From an uncultured Oscillospiraceae bacterium (GTDB taxonomy: Bacteria; Bacillota; Clostridia; Oscillospirales; Acutalibacteraceae): 21,937 nucleotides of DNA. The notes beneath the pieces are model-generated. The model did no database searches and was not told the DNA's origin. It worked only from the letters and a program-made list of their open reading frames with translations. Positions within the stretch are counted from its first letter, which is position 1. The number at the start of each line of letters is the position of its first letter. The DNA is taken from assembly GCA_910588935.1 (NCBI GenBank), contig CAJUSM010000049.1, positions 1 to 21,937 on the forward strand, written 5' to 3'. The translations under genes and the position numbers were made by a program. This document shows, piece after piece, positions 1 through 7,221 of this stretch.

Positions 1-126
1 GCTTCCTTTCATATTTTTGGCTTAAGGGGCTTGACTTTTTATTTGCAGGCTTTCTGGTGTGGATGTTTTGATGAAAAAAGGTGACGGTAAGAAGAACCAG
101 CGTATCCCCAAGAAGCCGGACCGCAA

Positions 127-236
127 CAATGGGTCCAGGGGCTTGCTCCTGGTCGCCGTCCAGGGGGCGAAACCCCTGGCCGCCGGAGGCGACCTTGGCA
201 TGCCCTTAAATAGGCGGCGCAATCAAAAAGGAGCAT
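127..236 (-). repeat. Repeat unit A, minus-sense copy
   Basis: Read on the minus strand, this unit starts with TTGCGCCGCC, then TTTAAGGGCA, then the GGTCGCCTCCGGCGGC-type core, and ends with two hairpins. On the plus strand the hairpins are CCAGGGG-GCGAAA-CCCCTGG (160-179) and CCAGG...CCTGG (135-152). GGTCGCC (151-157) pairs with GGCGACC (188-194) and encloses the first hairpin. It matches unit B in order and structure, while the hairpin stems differ in sequence. Small open frames run through it on both strands, but they have no ribosome binding site and cross the repeat, so I do not call them genes. Confidence 0.6.
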
Positions 237-272
237 GGTACAGCTTCCCCTAACCCATCCAAGTTAGAGTGG

Positions 273-529
273 GCACAATCATGCGCCGCCAAAGATGCCG
301 GCAGCGAGCCCGCAAGTCTTCTAATCCGTCAGGATTGGAAGACGCGGCGGGGAGCGGACTCTACGAGCCGCGAAGCCTGACGCCAGATGCCGCTGCCTCC
401 AAAAGGTACCACAGGATTTTTCGAGGACGCTTAGCAGCTCGAGCGGCCCGCTCCCGACTTGTTTCTAATCCGGTGGATTAGAAACTTCGCTGGTTCGCTG
501 CCGGCATCTTCGGCAGCGCCCACTTGTGC
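273..529. repeat. Central 257-bp palindrome with internal hairpins
   Basis: The terminal arms 273-310 and 492-529 are inverted copies. The best part reads AAGATGCCGGCAGCGAGCC at 292-310, with its complement at 492-510 differing at one position that would be a G-U pair in RNA. Each arm carries a local hairpin: a 12-bp stem with a GTCA loop at 316-343, and an 11-bp perfect stem with a 3-base loop at 461-485. Both stems contain a CTAATCC/GGATT core. The middle (377-428) is not obviously paired. The layout resembles a MITE-like element or a folded RNA. No target-site duplication could be fixed. Confidence 0.65.
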
Positions 530-566
530 ACGTTCGAGCGTAGGTGATTAAGAAAATGTTTTACCT

Positions 567-690
567 CGCTCTTGCTTGGTTGCGCCGCCTTTTTTAAGGG
601 CAAAGGTCAAGGTCGCCTCCGGCGGCTTAGGGACTCTGTCCCTAAGGACCCTGCAAGGGGCCTAACGCCCCTTGACCGCGCAAGTCGCCA
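567..690 (+). repeat. Repeat unit B, plus-sense copy
   Basis: This is the plus-sense partner of unit A. It carries TTGCGCCGCC (580-589), TTTAAGGGCA, and the shared 19-bp core at 608-626. A perfect 9-bp hairpin CTTAGGGAC-TCT-GTCCCTAAG (626-646) and a CCCT-GCA-AGGG hairpin (about 649-659) follow. GGTCAAGG (605-612) pairs with CCTTGACC (670-677) and closes the unit. No T-run follows the stems, so it is not an ordinary intrinsic terminator, although it lies just downstream of the ispDF stop on the opposite strand. Confidence 0.6.
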
Positions 691-719
691 GCCGGCATCT
701 GGTATTTGGGTTTGCGTTC

Positions 720-1904
720 TTATCCTTGGCTCTTTAACAGGCATGCCGCCATACAGGCGATCCCCTCGCCTCTCCCGGTAAATCCCAGCCCCTCCTCTGT
801 GGTAGCCTTTACGCTGATCTGCTCTGTCTGGATCCCGCAGGCCCGGGCCAGGTTTTCCCGCATTTGCCCAATGTAATCCGCCAGCTTGGGGCGTTGGGCA
901 ATCACCGTGGCGTCAATATTGCCGATTTCCAAGCCCTGGGCCCGCACCGCCCTGCAGACCTCCTCCAGCAGCTTTAAGCTGTCGGCCCCTTGGTACTTGG
1001 GGTCGCTGTCAGGGAAGAGCTTGCCAATGTCCCCTAGGGCAGCGGCCCCCAGCAGGCTGTCGGCAATGGCGTGGGCCAGCACGTCCGCGTCGGAATGGCC
1101 CAGCAGGCCCCGCTCATAGGGAATATTGACTCCGCCTAAAATGAATTTCCGGCCCTCTGCCAGCCGGTGAACATCGTACCCGCTGCCAATGCGCATGTTT
1201 TCTCTCTCCTTTTCCCCGGCCAGAGCCTTGGCAAACAGCAGGTCCTCTGGCGTGGTAAGCTTAAAATTGTTGTAGTCTCCGGCAGTAAGCTTCACCCTGC
1301 CGCCTGCTGCCTCAATCAGTTGGCAATCATCGGTGTAGAATTTGCCTGTGACCCTGGCCCGGCTTAGGGCGTACTCGTATAGGCTCCGCTCAAAGGCCTG
1401 GGGGGTCTGCACTGCCATCAGCCGCTCTCGGGGCGGGGTGCTCTCTACAAAGCCTAGGGAGTCGGCCAGCTTGCAGGTGTCCTTGCACTGCACCGCGGCG
1501 GTGGCAGCCCCATATTCCAGGGCGTCCAGGCATACAGCCTCCAGCATGGGGAGGGTGAGAAAGGGCCTGGCGCCGTCGTGGATTACCAGGTATTTGCAGG
1601 CTTCGCTTAAGGCCAGCACCCCATTTTCCACAGATTCCTGGCGGGAGGCGCCTCCGGCGGCAAAGGTAATCCGCTTGGGGTTGGGCGCCAGCTTTCCGGC
1701 CTGGGCGGCCAGCTCTGCAATTTCGCTCATATCCTGGGGCCGGCACACCACGCAGATTTCTCCAATAAAGCCGCAGGCGCAAAGAACCCGAAGGGAGGAC
1801 CAAAGGGCCGGGCGGCCTGCCAGGGGCTCCAGCACCTTGGTGCGGTTGCCCATGCGGGTGGAGTTCCCGGCAGCGGCCAGCACGGCGCCAAATTTTTCTT
1901 TCAA
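720..1904 (-). CDS. ispDF: Bifunctional IspD/IspF isoprenoid biosynthesis enzyme
   Basis: This 394-residue protein fuses two enzymes of the MEP isoprenoid pathway. Residues 1 to about 232 are IspD, which joins CTP to methylerythritol 4-phosphate. They show AAAGNSTRMG near the N-terminus, GGASRQES (84-91), HDGARPF (109-115) and QTPQAF (166-171). Residues 237-394 are IspF, the cyclodiphosphate synthase. Its zinc ligands D244, H246 and H278 fall exactly where E. coli IspF has D8, H10 and H42, and HSDAD follows at 270-274. The middle enzyme, IspE, is not in the window. The start is a TTG preceded by an AAGGA ribosome binding site six bases away; no better in-frame start exists. It is divergent from zapA and has its own SigA-type promoter. 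Known IspDF fusions are bifunctional, and both active sites look intact here. Confidence 0.95.
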   Translation of the reverse strand: MKEKFGAVLAAAGNSTRMGNRTKVLEPLAGRPALWSSLRVLCACGFIGEICVVCRPQDMSEIAELAAQAGKLAPNPKRITFAAGGASRQESVENGVLALSEACKYLVIHDGARPFLTLPMLEAVCLDALEYGAATAAVQCKDTCKLADSLGFVESTPPRERLMAVQTPQAFERSLYEYALSRARVTGKFYTDDCQLIEAAGGRVKLTAGDYNNFKLTTPEDLLFAKALAGEKERENMRIGSGYDVHRLAEGRKFILGGVNIPYERGLLGHSDADVLAHAIADSLLGAAALGDIGKLFPDSDPKYQGADSLKLLEEVCRAVRAQGLEIGNIDATVIAQRPKLADYIGQMRENLARACGIQTEQISVKATTEEGLGFTGRGEGIACMAACLLKSQG

Positions 1905-1955
1905 AAGGCATCCTTCTTTCCAGTGGGCAATTTACTATATATAATGATTAGGGCC

Positions 1956-1984
1956 ATTTTAGCACAGCAGGAGGCAGGTGTCAA
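1956..1984 (-). promoter_or_regulatory. SigA-type promoter of ispDF
   Basis: On the minus strand this reads TTGACA, a 17-base spacer ending in TGTGC, and TAAAAT. It is a near-consensus vegetative promoter with a TRTGN extended -10 element. It lies about 52 bases upstream of the TTG start of ispDF. Confidence 0.8.
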
Positions 1985-2139
1985 TGATACGGCCCGCCAG
2001 GGCGGCAAGCAGAACAGAAATCCTGACAAAGCCAAAGCCAAATATCCCCCGCTTTTTAACTCCCTGCTCCGGCAAGCCCTCTTCTTACCGTAAGCCTCCC
2101 CCTTTCCGGAAAATCGGCAGTATTTTTGCGAAAAGGGGC

Positions 2140-2168
2140 TTTTCTAACCAGAGCTTTTGTCATATAAT
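2140..2168 (+). promoter_or_regulatory. Probable promoter of the zapA-U32-dut group
   Basis: A perfect TATAAT -10 box lies at 2163-2168. The -35 match at 17-base spacing (TTTTCT) is poor, so the call rests on the -10 box and its position about 80 bases before the GTG start of the zapA-like gene. The rest of the 1905-2249 gap holds the divergent ispDF promoter and no other gene or strong hairpin that I can see. Confidence 0.45.
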
Positions 2169-2249
2169 AATAAGCAGCAGGCAAATTGCCTTGCCGGAGT
2201 ATGAAAAGGCCGGGCCCTTTGCCCTGCCAAAGGAAAGGACGGGATCCCA

Positions 2250-3059
2250 GTGGAAAAAAGACGGGTCAGGCTTTCAATTAACGGGGTGGTCTGTGGGGTG
2301 ATCACCGGTGAAAGCGAGAAATACATGCAGTCCCTGGCCCTGGAGGTAGGGGATATGATGAAGCAGATTATGGCTGCCTCCCCCCTGATTACCAGGGAGG
2401 CAGCTGCCCTTACTGTGGCGCTAAGCTGCTGCGACGACGCCCATAAGTTCAGTGAGCGGGCCGGAGCCCTGAAAGAGAGAATGGAAGAGCTGGAGGTGGC
2501 GGCTGAGCTTTGGCAGGAGGAAAAGGTAGAGCTGCTGAAGTCTGCGGTAGATACCCAAAAGGACGCCCAAATGGCAGAGAAGCTGGCCAGGCTGGAGTCG
2601 GAAAATTCCATTTTGGAAGAAAGCCTCCAGCGCATGAAGGCCCTGGAGGCCCGGGCCGCCGGGCTGGAGGAGGAGAATAACGCCCTGCGCCAGGCCGCGG
2701 GAGATGCCGCCGCCAATGAGCAGGCCCAGCTGGCCGCCGAAAACGACGAGCTCCGCCGCCGGCTGCAGGAGGCCAATGAGTCTGCCAGAAAGCGGGAGGA
2801 GGCCCTCCAGGCTACCCAGCAGGCCCTTACCGAAAACCAGGCCCTGCGGCAAAAGCTGGACGACCTTCGGGAATCGGCCCGGCAAACAGAGCGGGAGCTG
2901 GAGGCTGCCCGGGAAACCGCTGCCCGCCAGCCCCAGCCAGAGCCGGACCAGGCCCAGGCGGCAAAGCCCCGGCCCAAGCGGAACCGCCGGAATCCCCTGC
3001 GGTACCAGGCGGAAATGGAACAGGAGGGCTTGGTGAGCTTTTTTGAAAAGGACAGATAA
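2250..3059 (+). CDS. zapA: ZapA-like division protein with long coiled coil
   Basis: The first roughly 95 residues fit the ZapA family: RLSINGVVCGVITGE, then a region resembling the ZapA dimer helix with EAAALTVALSCCDDAHK. ZapA binds FtsZ and bundles its filaments at the division site. ZapA is usually about 100 residues, but this protein has 269. Residues from about 70 to 225 form a long Glu/Gln/Ala/Leu-rich coiled coil. A proline-, Arg- and Lys-rich segment follows, and the end is short (YQAEMEQEGLVSFF). There is no membrane segment or signal peptide. The GTG start is preceded by AGGAAAGG about 11 bases upstream. The last 17 bases overlap the start of the U32 gene, so the two are probably translationally coupled. 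The family call is good; the role of the long coil is unknown. Confidence 0.75.
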   Translation: MEKRRVRLSINGVVCGVITGESEKYMQSLALEVGDMMKQIMAASPLITREAAALTVALSCCDDAHKFSERAGALKERMEELEVAAELWQEEKVELLKSAVDTQKDAQMAEKLARLESENSILEESLQRMKALEARAAGLEEENNALRQAAGDAAANEQAQLAAENDELRRRLQEANESARKREEALQATQQALTENQALRQKLDDLRESARQTERELEAARETAARQPQPEPDQAQAAKPRPKRNRRNPLRYQAEMEQEGLVSFFEKDR

Positions 3060-5169
3060 TACCTTTGAGATTTTAGCCCCTGCCGGGAGCTGGGAGGCTT
3101 TGGAGGCAGCTGTATACGCTGGGGCCAACGCGGTGTATTTAGGGGGCAAGGCCTTTGGCGCCAGGGCGGGCGCAAAAAACTTTGATAGGGAGGAGCTGGC
3201 CCGGGCAGTAGGGTTTTGCCATGGCCGGGGGGTGGGGGTTCATGTAACGGTGAACACCCTGCTCAAGGACGGAGAGCTGGAAGAAGCCCTGGAGTTTGTG
3301 GATTTTCTTTGTACCCTGCCTGTAGACGCGGTGCTGGTTCAGGATATGGGCCTGTTTTCCCTGTTGCGCCAGCGCGCCCCTGCCCTTCCCCTCCATGCCT
3401 CTACCCAAATGAGCATCCAGGCCCCGGCAGGGGCGGCGCTGCTGGAGGAATTGGGCGCCCGGCGGGTGGTGCTGGCCCGGGAGCTCAGCTTAGAGGAGAT
3501 TGGGGAAATTGCCGGCTGCTGCCAGGTAGAGCTGGAAAGCTTTGTCCACGGGGCGCTGTGCATGTGTGTCTCTGGCCAGTGCTACCTTAGCGCCATGCTG
3601 GGGGGCCGCAGCGGCAACAGGGGCCAGTGCGCCCAGCCCTGCCGCCTGCCCTTTGGGGCCAAGGGGGGCACTGGCCACGACCTTTCCTTAAAGGACTTGT
3701 CCTTTATCACCAGGATTTCCCAGCTGCGGGAGGCAGGGGTATGCTCTGCCAAAATTGAGGGCAGGATGAAGCGGCCAGAGTATGTGGCCGCCGCTGTGGC
3801 AGCCTGCCGAATGGCGGCACAGGGTGAGCCTGTGCCCCAGGATTTGCTGGAAAACCTGGGGGCAGTGTTTTCCCGGTCTGGCTTTACAGATGGCTACCTT
3901 ACCGGCCGCCGGGGCAGGGGGATGTTTGGCACCCGGCGGAAAGAGGATGTAACAGCGGCAACAGAAAAGGTGCTGGCCGGGCTGCACAGCCTGTACCGGG
4001 GGGAGCGAAGGGATATCCCTGTGGACCTCTCCCTGTTCTCAGAGGAAAACGAGATCCGCCTTCAGGCCCGAGACGGCTATGGGGCCTGCTTTACAGCCGC
4101 CATGGCCAAAGGGGAAGCCCTTCAACAGGCTGGGGAAAAAGGGAACCTGCCGGCACAGCGCTGCGCCCGGCAGCTGGAAAAAACCGGGGGCACTCCCTTT
4201 TGCGCCGGTAAAATCCAGGTGCCCCCAGAGGGCCTCCCCCTTTCCGTGGCAGAGCTGAACGCCCTGCGCCGCCAGGCCCTGGCCGGGCTGCTGGAACGCC
4301 GCTCCCGCCGGGAGCCTGTGAAGTTTTGCCCCCAGGCTGAGAGAGAGCTGCCTGAAAAACAGGAGCGGCGGCAGCCCAGGCAAGCAAAGGAGCTGCCCTT
4401 GCGGGCTTGTTTTTCTTCCTTAACCCGGCTCTGCCCCCAGGCCAGAGATTGTAAAGAAATTGTGCTGCCAGTGGCCACAGAGCCAGAGAAGCTGAGAAGC
4501 CTGGCAGAGGATGGCTGGCCTTCCCTTCTCCTTGCCCTGCCCAGGGCGTTTTTCGGGAGCCAGGCCTGGCTGGAGGAGCAGATGAAACGGCAGATGGAGG
4601 CAGGGTTTCAAGAATTTCTCTGCGGCAGCCTAGACGCGTTTGCCCTGTGCCGCCGGCTGGGCGGGAAAGCCCATGGGGCTTTTTCCCTAAACATTGCCAA
4701 TTCTGCCGGGCTGAAGGCGTTCCAGAGCCTGGGGCTGGCCACGGCGGAGGCCAGCTTAGAGCTGTCAGGCAGAGAGCTTGCCGCCCTTTCCAGCCCCCTG
4801 CCCTTGGGGGCCATGGTGTATGGCCGGCAGGCGCTGATGCTGACCAGGAACTGCCCCCTGGCCAATTCTGGCCGGGGCTGCCTGAACTGCCGGGAGCCCG
4901 GGGCCCTTACAGACCGTCAGGGCAAGTGCTTTCCAGTAATCTGCGGCCAGGCCGTGGGTGTGGAAAACCCCTGCCCAGGGGAGGGCAAAGAGCTGCTGAA
5001 CTCGGTTCCCCTTTGGCTGGGAGACCAAAAATTGGCGGTTGATTTCGGCGTGATGCGGTTTACGGTGGAAAACTCTGTGGAATCTGGGGAAATCTTAGAG
5101 GGATTTCGCCGGGGAGAGAGGCCAAAGGGGGCTTATACCCGTGGGCTTTTCCGCCGGGGCGTGCTGTAA
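3043..5169 (+). CDS. Peptidase U32 family protein, RlhA-like
   Basis: This 708-residue protein begins with the U32 hallmark LAPAGSWEALEAAVYAGA and carries the family signature ESFVHGALCMCVSGQC at residues 165-180, followed by C196 and C200. The length and architecture, with a long extra region after residue about 330, resemble the clostridial U32 proteins and E. coli RlhA. RlhA is a 23S rRNA hydroxylation factor; other U32 members (TrhP) hydroxylate tRNA. Despite the family name, peptidase activity is doubtful for many members. More cysteines occur near the C-terminus (NSGRGCLNC), which may belong to a metal centre. The start is a TTG inside the 3' end of zapA, 14 bases after an AGGAGGG site. 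The exact substrate cannot be read from the sequence. Confidence 0.85.
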   Translation: MKRTDNTFEILAPAGSWEALEAAVYAGANAVYLGGKAFGARAGAKNFDREELARAVGFCHGRGVGVHVTVNTLLKDGELEEALEFVDFLCTLPVDAVLVQDMGLFSLLRQRAPALPLHASTQMSIQAPAGAALLEELGARRVVLARELSLEEIGEIAGCCQVELESFVHGALCMCVSGQCYLSAMLGGRSGNRGQCAQPCRLPFGAKGGTGHDLSLKDLSFITRISQLREAGVCSAKIEGRMKRPEYVAAAVAACRMAAQGEPVPQDLLENLGAVFSRSGFTDGYLTGRRGRGMFGTRRKEDVTAATEKVLAGLHSLYRGERRDIPVDLSLFSEENEIRLQARDGYGACFTAAMAKGEALQQAGEKGNLPAQRCARQLEKTGGTPFCAGKIQVPPEGLPLSVAELNALRRQALAGLLERRSRREPVKFCPQAERELPEKQERRQPRQAKELPLRACFSSLTRLCPQARDCKEIVLPVATEPEKLRSLAEDGWPSLLLALPRAFFGSQAWLEEQMKRQMEAGFQEFLCGSLDAFALCRRLGGKAHGAFSLNIANSAGLKAFQSLGLATAEASLELSGRELAALSSPLPLGAMVYGRQALMLTRNCPLANSGRGCLNCREPGALTDRQGKCFPVICGQAVGVENPCPGEGKELLNSVPLWLGDQKLAVDFGVMRFTVENSVESGEILEGFRRGERPKGAYTRGLFRRGVL

Positions 5170-5201
5170 CGGGGAAAATGTGGAAAACTCCGTGGAAACT
5201 G
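5065..5201 (+). repeat. Direct repeat of GTGGAAAAC-type boxes
   Basis: A 22-bp sequence at 5065-5086, inside the 3' end of the U32 gene, recurs at 5180-5201 in the following gap with 20 of 22 identical bases. Each copy has two GTGGAA boxes 12 bases apart. The second copy runs straight into TGTTGATAA (5200-5208), one base from the DnaA-box complement TGTGGATAA. A further GTGG-AAAA-CCAC hairpin lies at 5227-5238. Whether any protein binds here is unknown. Confidence 0.5.
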
Positions 5202-5267
5202 TTGATAAACTAATATATAGGCAAAAGTGGAAAACCACAATGCCCAAGAGAAAGGATGAGGACCCTT

Positions 5268-5702
5268 ATGGAAGTAAAGTATGTAAAGCTTCGGCCAGAA
5301 GCCCAGCCCCCCCAGCGGCAAACCTCGGGCAGCGCGGGCTATGACCTGTTCGCCTGCCTGCAGGCCCCGGCAGAGATATCCCCCGGCCAAGTGCTTATGG
5401 CTCCCTTGGGCTTTGGCGCCGAGATCCCAGAGGGCCTGGCGGGCTTTGTGTTCTCCCGCAGCGGGCTGGGGGCAAAGCAGGGGATTGTTGTGGCCCAGGG
5501 CGTGGGGGTAATCGACAGCGATTACCGGGGGGAGTGGATGGTCCCCCTGCGGAACCTGGGCCCAAAGGCCTATACAGTCCATCCGGGAGACCGGGTGGCC
5601 CAGGTGGTATTTCTGCCTGTGGCCCTGCCTGTGCTGCAAGAGGCAGCCTCCCTGGCCGAAACCCGCCGGGGCCAGGGAGGCTTTGGCAGCACCAGCCTGT
5701 GA
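5268..5702 (+). CDS. dut: dUTP diphosphatase (dUTPase)
   Basis: The enzyme hydrolyses dUTP to dUMP and pyrophosphate, which keeps uracil out of DNA and supplies dUMP for thymidylate. All five trimeric-dUTPase motifs are present in order: GSAGYDLFA (21-29), SRSGLGAKQGI (63-73), GVIDSDYRGEW (80-90), PGDRVAQVVFLP (106-117) and the glycine-rich C-terminal RGQGGFGSTSL. I chose the second ATG (5268) because GGATGAGG ends seven bases before it. The in-frame ATG at 5256 would add only four residues and overlaps that site. The 144-residue length is normal. It lies 98 bp after the U32 gene with no clear promoter between, so it probably shares that transcript. Confidence 0.96.
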   Translation: MEVKYVKLRPEAQPPQRQTSGSAGYDLFACLQAPAEISPGQVLMAPLGFGAEIPEGLAGFVFSRSGLGAKQGIVVAQGVGVIDSDYRGEWMVPLRNLGPKAYTVHPGDRVAQVVFLPVALPVLQEAASLAETRRGQGGFGSTSL

Positions 5703-5729
5703 AGATATTGTGGGACCCATAGGGAGACC

Positions 5730-5752
5730 CCGGCATATGTACCGGATTTTTT
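5730..5752 (+). terminator. Weak candidate terminator after dut
   Basis: A short CCGG...CCGG stem (5730-5733 with 5742-5745) is followed by ATTTTTT. The stem is only four firm base pairs. Its position just after dut and before the mreB promoter is what supports it. Confidence 0.35.
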
Positions 5753-5782
5753 GAATTTTCTGTTACCTTCTCCACATTGTGG

Positions 5783-5811
5783 TTGTGAATCCGGGAAAAA
5801 TGCGGTATAAT
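5783..5811 (+). promoter_or_regulatory. Promoter of the mreBCD-PBP2 operon
   Basis: TTGTGA, a 17-base spacer and a perfect TATAAT lie about 210 bases before mreB. The resulting leader (about 5818-6020) contains a GCTAA...TTAGC hairpin (5823-5840), a CCGG...CCGG stem followed by TATTTTTT (around 5840-5871), and a C/G-rich inverted stretch near 5944-5975. I see no known riboswitch or T-box in it. Confidence 0.7.
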
Positions 5812-6020
5812 GTGAGCGTACAGCTAATTTGTTCCTTAGCCGGCCGCAGGGCAAATAAACCGGTATTTTTTGGGAAAGCTTAGTTTATACTCCAAAAAGA
5901 TTTTTACATTGAGAGAAACGGGCTGGCTCCCTGAAAGAGGCGTTCTCTCCCCCTAAGGGAGGGCCCTGGGGAGAAGATGGGGTTGGAGATGGCACCCGGC
6001 ACGGCCGGAGAAAGGCAGTG

Positions 6021-7079
6021 ATGCATATGGCAGGGTTTTCTGGTTTTTTTTCTATGTTTTCCATGTTTTCCAAGGACATCGGTATAGATCTGGGCACGGC
6101 GAACACATTGGTCTTTATGCGGGGCAAGGGCATTGTTATGCGGGAGCCCTCGGTGGTGGCTGTGGATGTGCGCAGCGACGAGGTGCTGGCTGTAGGCAAG
6201 CAGGCCAAGGAAATGCTGGGCCGCACCCCCGGCTCTATTGTGGCGGTGCGCCCCCTGAAAGACGGGGTAATCGCGGACTTTGACGTGACCGCGGCCATGC
6301 TGAAATATTTTATCAAAAAGGCCCTAAAGGCCGGCGCCCTCAGCCGGCCCCGAATTGTAATCTGCATCCCCTCTGGGGTAACCGAGGTGGAGCGCCGGGC
6401 TGTAGAGGACGCCGCCCGCCAGGCGGGCAGCAACAATGTGGACCTAATGGAGGAGCCTATGGCCGCGGCGGTGGGCTCTGGCCTTCCTGTGTCAGAGGCT
6501 ACAGGGAGCATGGTGGTGGACATTGGCGGCTGCACCAGCGAGGTGGCGGTAATCTCTTTGGGCGATATTGTTACCGCGGTTTCTGTGCGCATGGCGGGGG
6601 ACAAGTTTGACGAGGCCATTGTCACTTATGTCAAGAAAAAATACAACCTGCTTATTGGCGAGCGCACCGCCGAAGAGATCAAAATGCGCATTGGCTCGGC
6701 CTTTCCTACAGAGGAGACCATTAACGCCTTTGTGGAGATTAAGGGCCGGAACCTGGTAGACGGCCTGCCAAAAAATGTAACCATCCACGCCGACGAGGTC
6801 CGGGAGGCCCTGGCGGACAGCGTGATGATTGTGGTAGACGCCATTAAGGAGACCTTGGAGCAAACCCCCCCAGAGCTGGCGGCGGATATTATTGACCGGG
6901 GAATTATGCTCACCGGCGGCGGCGCCCTGCTAAAGGGGCTGGACAGGCTGGTAAGCCAGGAAACAGGCATTCCGGTGCATGTGGCCGAGCGCCCCCTAGA
7001 CTGCGTGGTGGAGGGCACGGGCAAAAGCCTGGAGATCGAGCTGCCGAAATCTTATTACCGCAACGCAAGAAGAAAGTAA
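6021..7079 (+). CDS. mreB: Rod shape-determining actin MreB
   Basis: MreB is the bacterial actin whose membrane-bound filaments guide the lateral wall synthesis complex. The phosphate-1 motif IGIDLGTANTLV lies at about residues 20-31. The adenosine-site motif MLTGGGALLKGLDRL is near the C-terminus, and LMEEPMAAAVGSG and VVDIGGCTSEVAVIS lie between them. The length (352 residues) is normal. A GGAGAAAGG site at 6007-6015 serves either ATG 6021 or ATG 6027; the GTG at 6018 is less likely. The first 18 residues are unusually Phe/Met/Ser-rich (GFSGFFSMFSMFS), which suggests a membrane-inserting anchor like the N-terminal amphipathic helix of some MreB proteins. It is the first gene of the elongasome operon. 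Confidence 0.96.
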   Translation: MHMAGFSGFFSMFSMFSKDIGIDLGTANTLVFMRGKGIVMREPSVVAVDVRSDEVLAVGKQAKEMLGRTPGSIVAVRPLKDGVIADFDVTAAMLKYFIKKALKAGALSRPRIVICIPSGVTEVERRAVEDAARQAGSNNVDLMEEPMAAAVGSGLPVSEATGSMVVDIGGCTSEVAVISLGDIVTAVSVRMAGDKFDEAIVTYVKKKYNLLIGERTAEEIKMRIGSAFPTEETINAFVEIKGRNLVDGLPKNVTIHADEVREALADSVMIVVDAIKETLEQTPPELAADIIDRGIMLTGGGALLKGLDRLVSQETGIPVHVAERPLDCVVEGTGKSLEIELPKSYYRNARRK

Positions 7080-7221
7080 GCAAGGGAAAGCCATGGCTTT
7101 GTTATAACCAAAAATGGAAAGATGTCCCGGCGCAGCGAAAAGCCGAGGGCCCGCCGCAGTTCCTGGGGTGGGCCTGTTCCCTTTTCGGGCTGCCGGCAGG
7201 CAGAGAGAAGGAGATAAGCCA

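Larger units (their letters stand above)
127..690. repeat. Large nested palindrome of about 560 bp
   Basis: This gene-free block is one hierarchical inverted repeat whose paired parts all share a centre near 401-402. The outermost pair is unit A (minus sense, about 127-236) and unit B (plus sense, about 567-690), which share a perfect 19-bp core at 179-197 and 608-626 and a 10-bp match at 213-222 and 580-589. Inside lies a second pair, 273-310 against 492-529, of which 283-310 and 492-519 match at 25 of 28 positions. Further in are hairpins at 316-343 and 461-485, then 350-357 against 448-455 and 364-376 against 429-441. The arms have diverged, so a fold-back assembly artefact is unlikely. 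It resembles a non-autonomous intergenic repeat or a structured RNA locus. I do not recognise the family. Confidence 0.75.

Noticed and set aside
59..253. Small open frame at the left end of the window
   Set aside because: It has no ribosome binding site and passes through repeat unit A.
2144..3175. Long Ser/Ala-rich minus-strand frame opposite zapA
   Set aside because: It mirrors the coiled-coil codons of the zapA-like gene and overlaps its promoter; it is a shadow.
7114..7221. 36-residue N-terminal extension of MreC
   Set aside because: There is no ribosome binding site at 7114, the residues are unlike MreC, and GTG 7222 has AAGGAGA at ideal distance.
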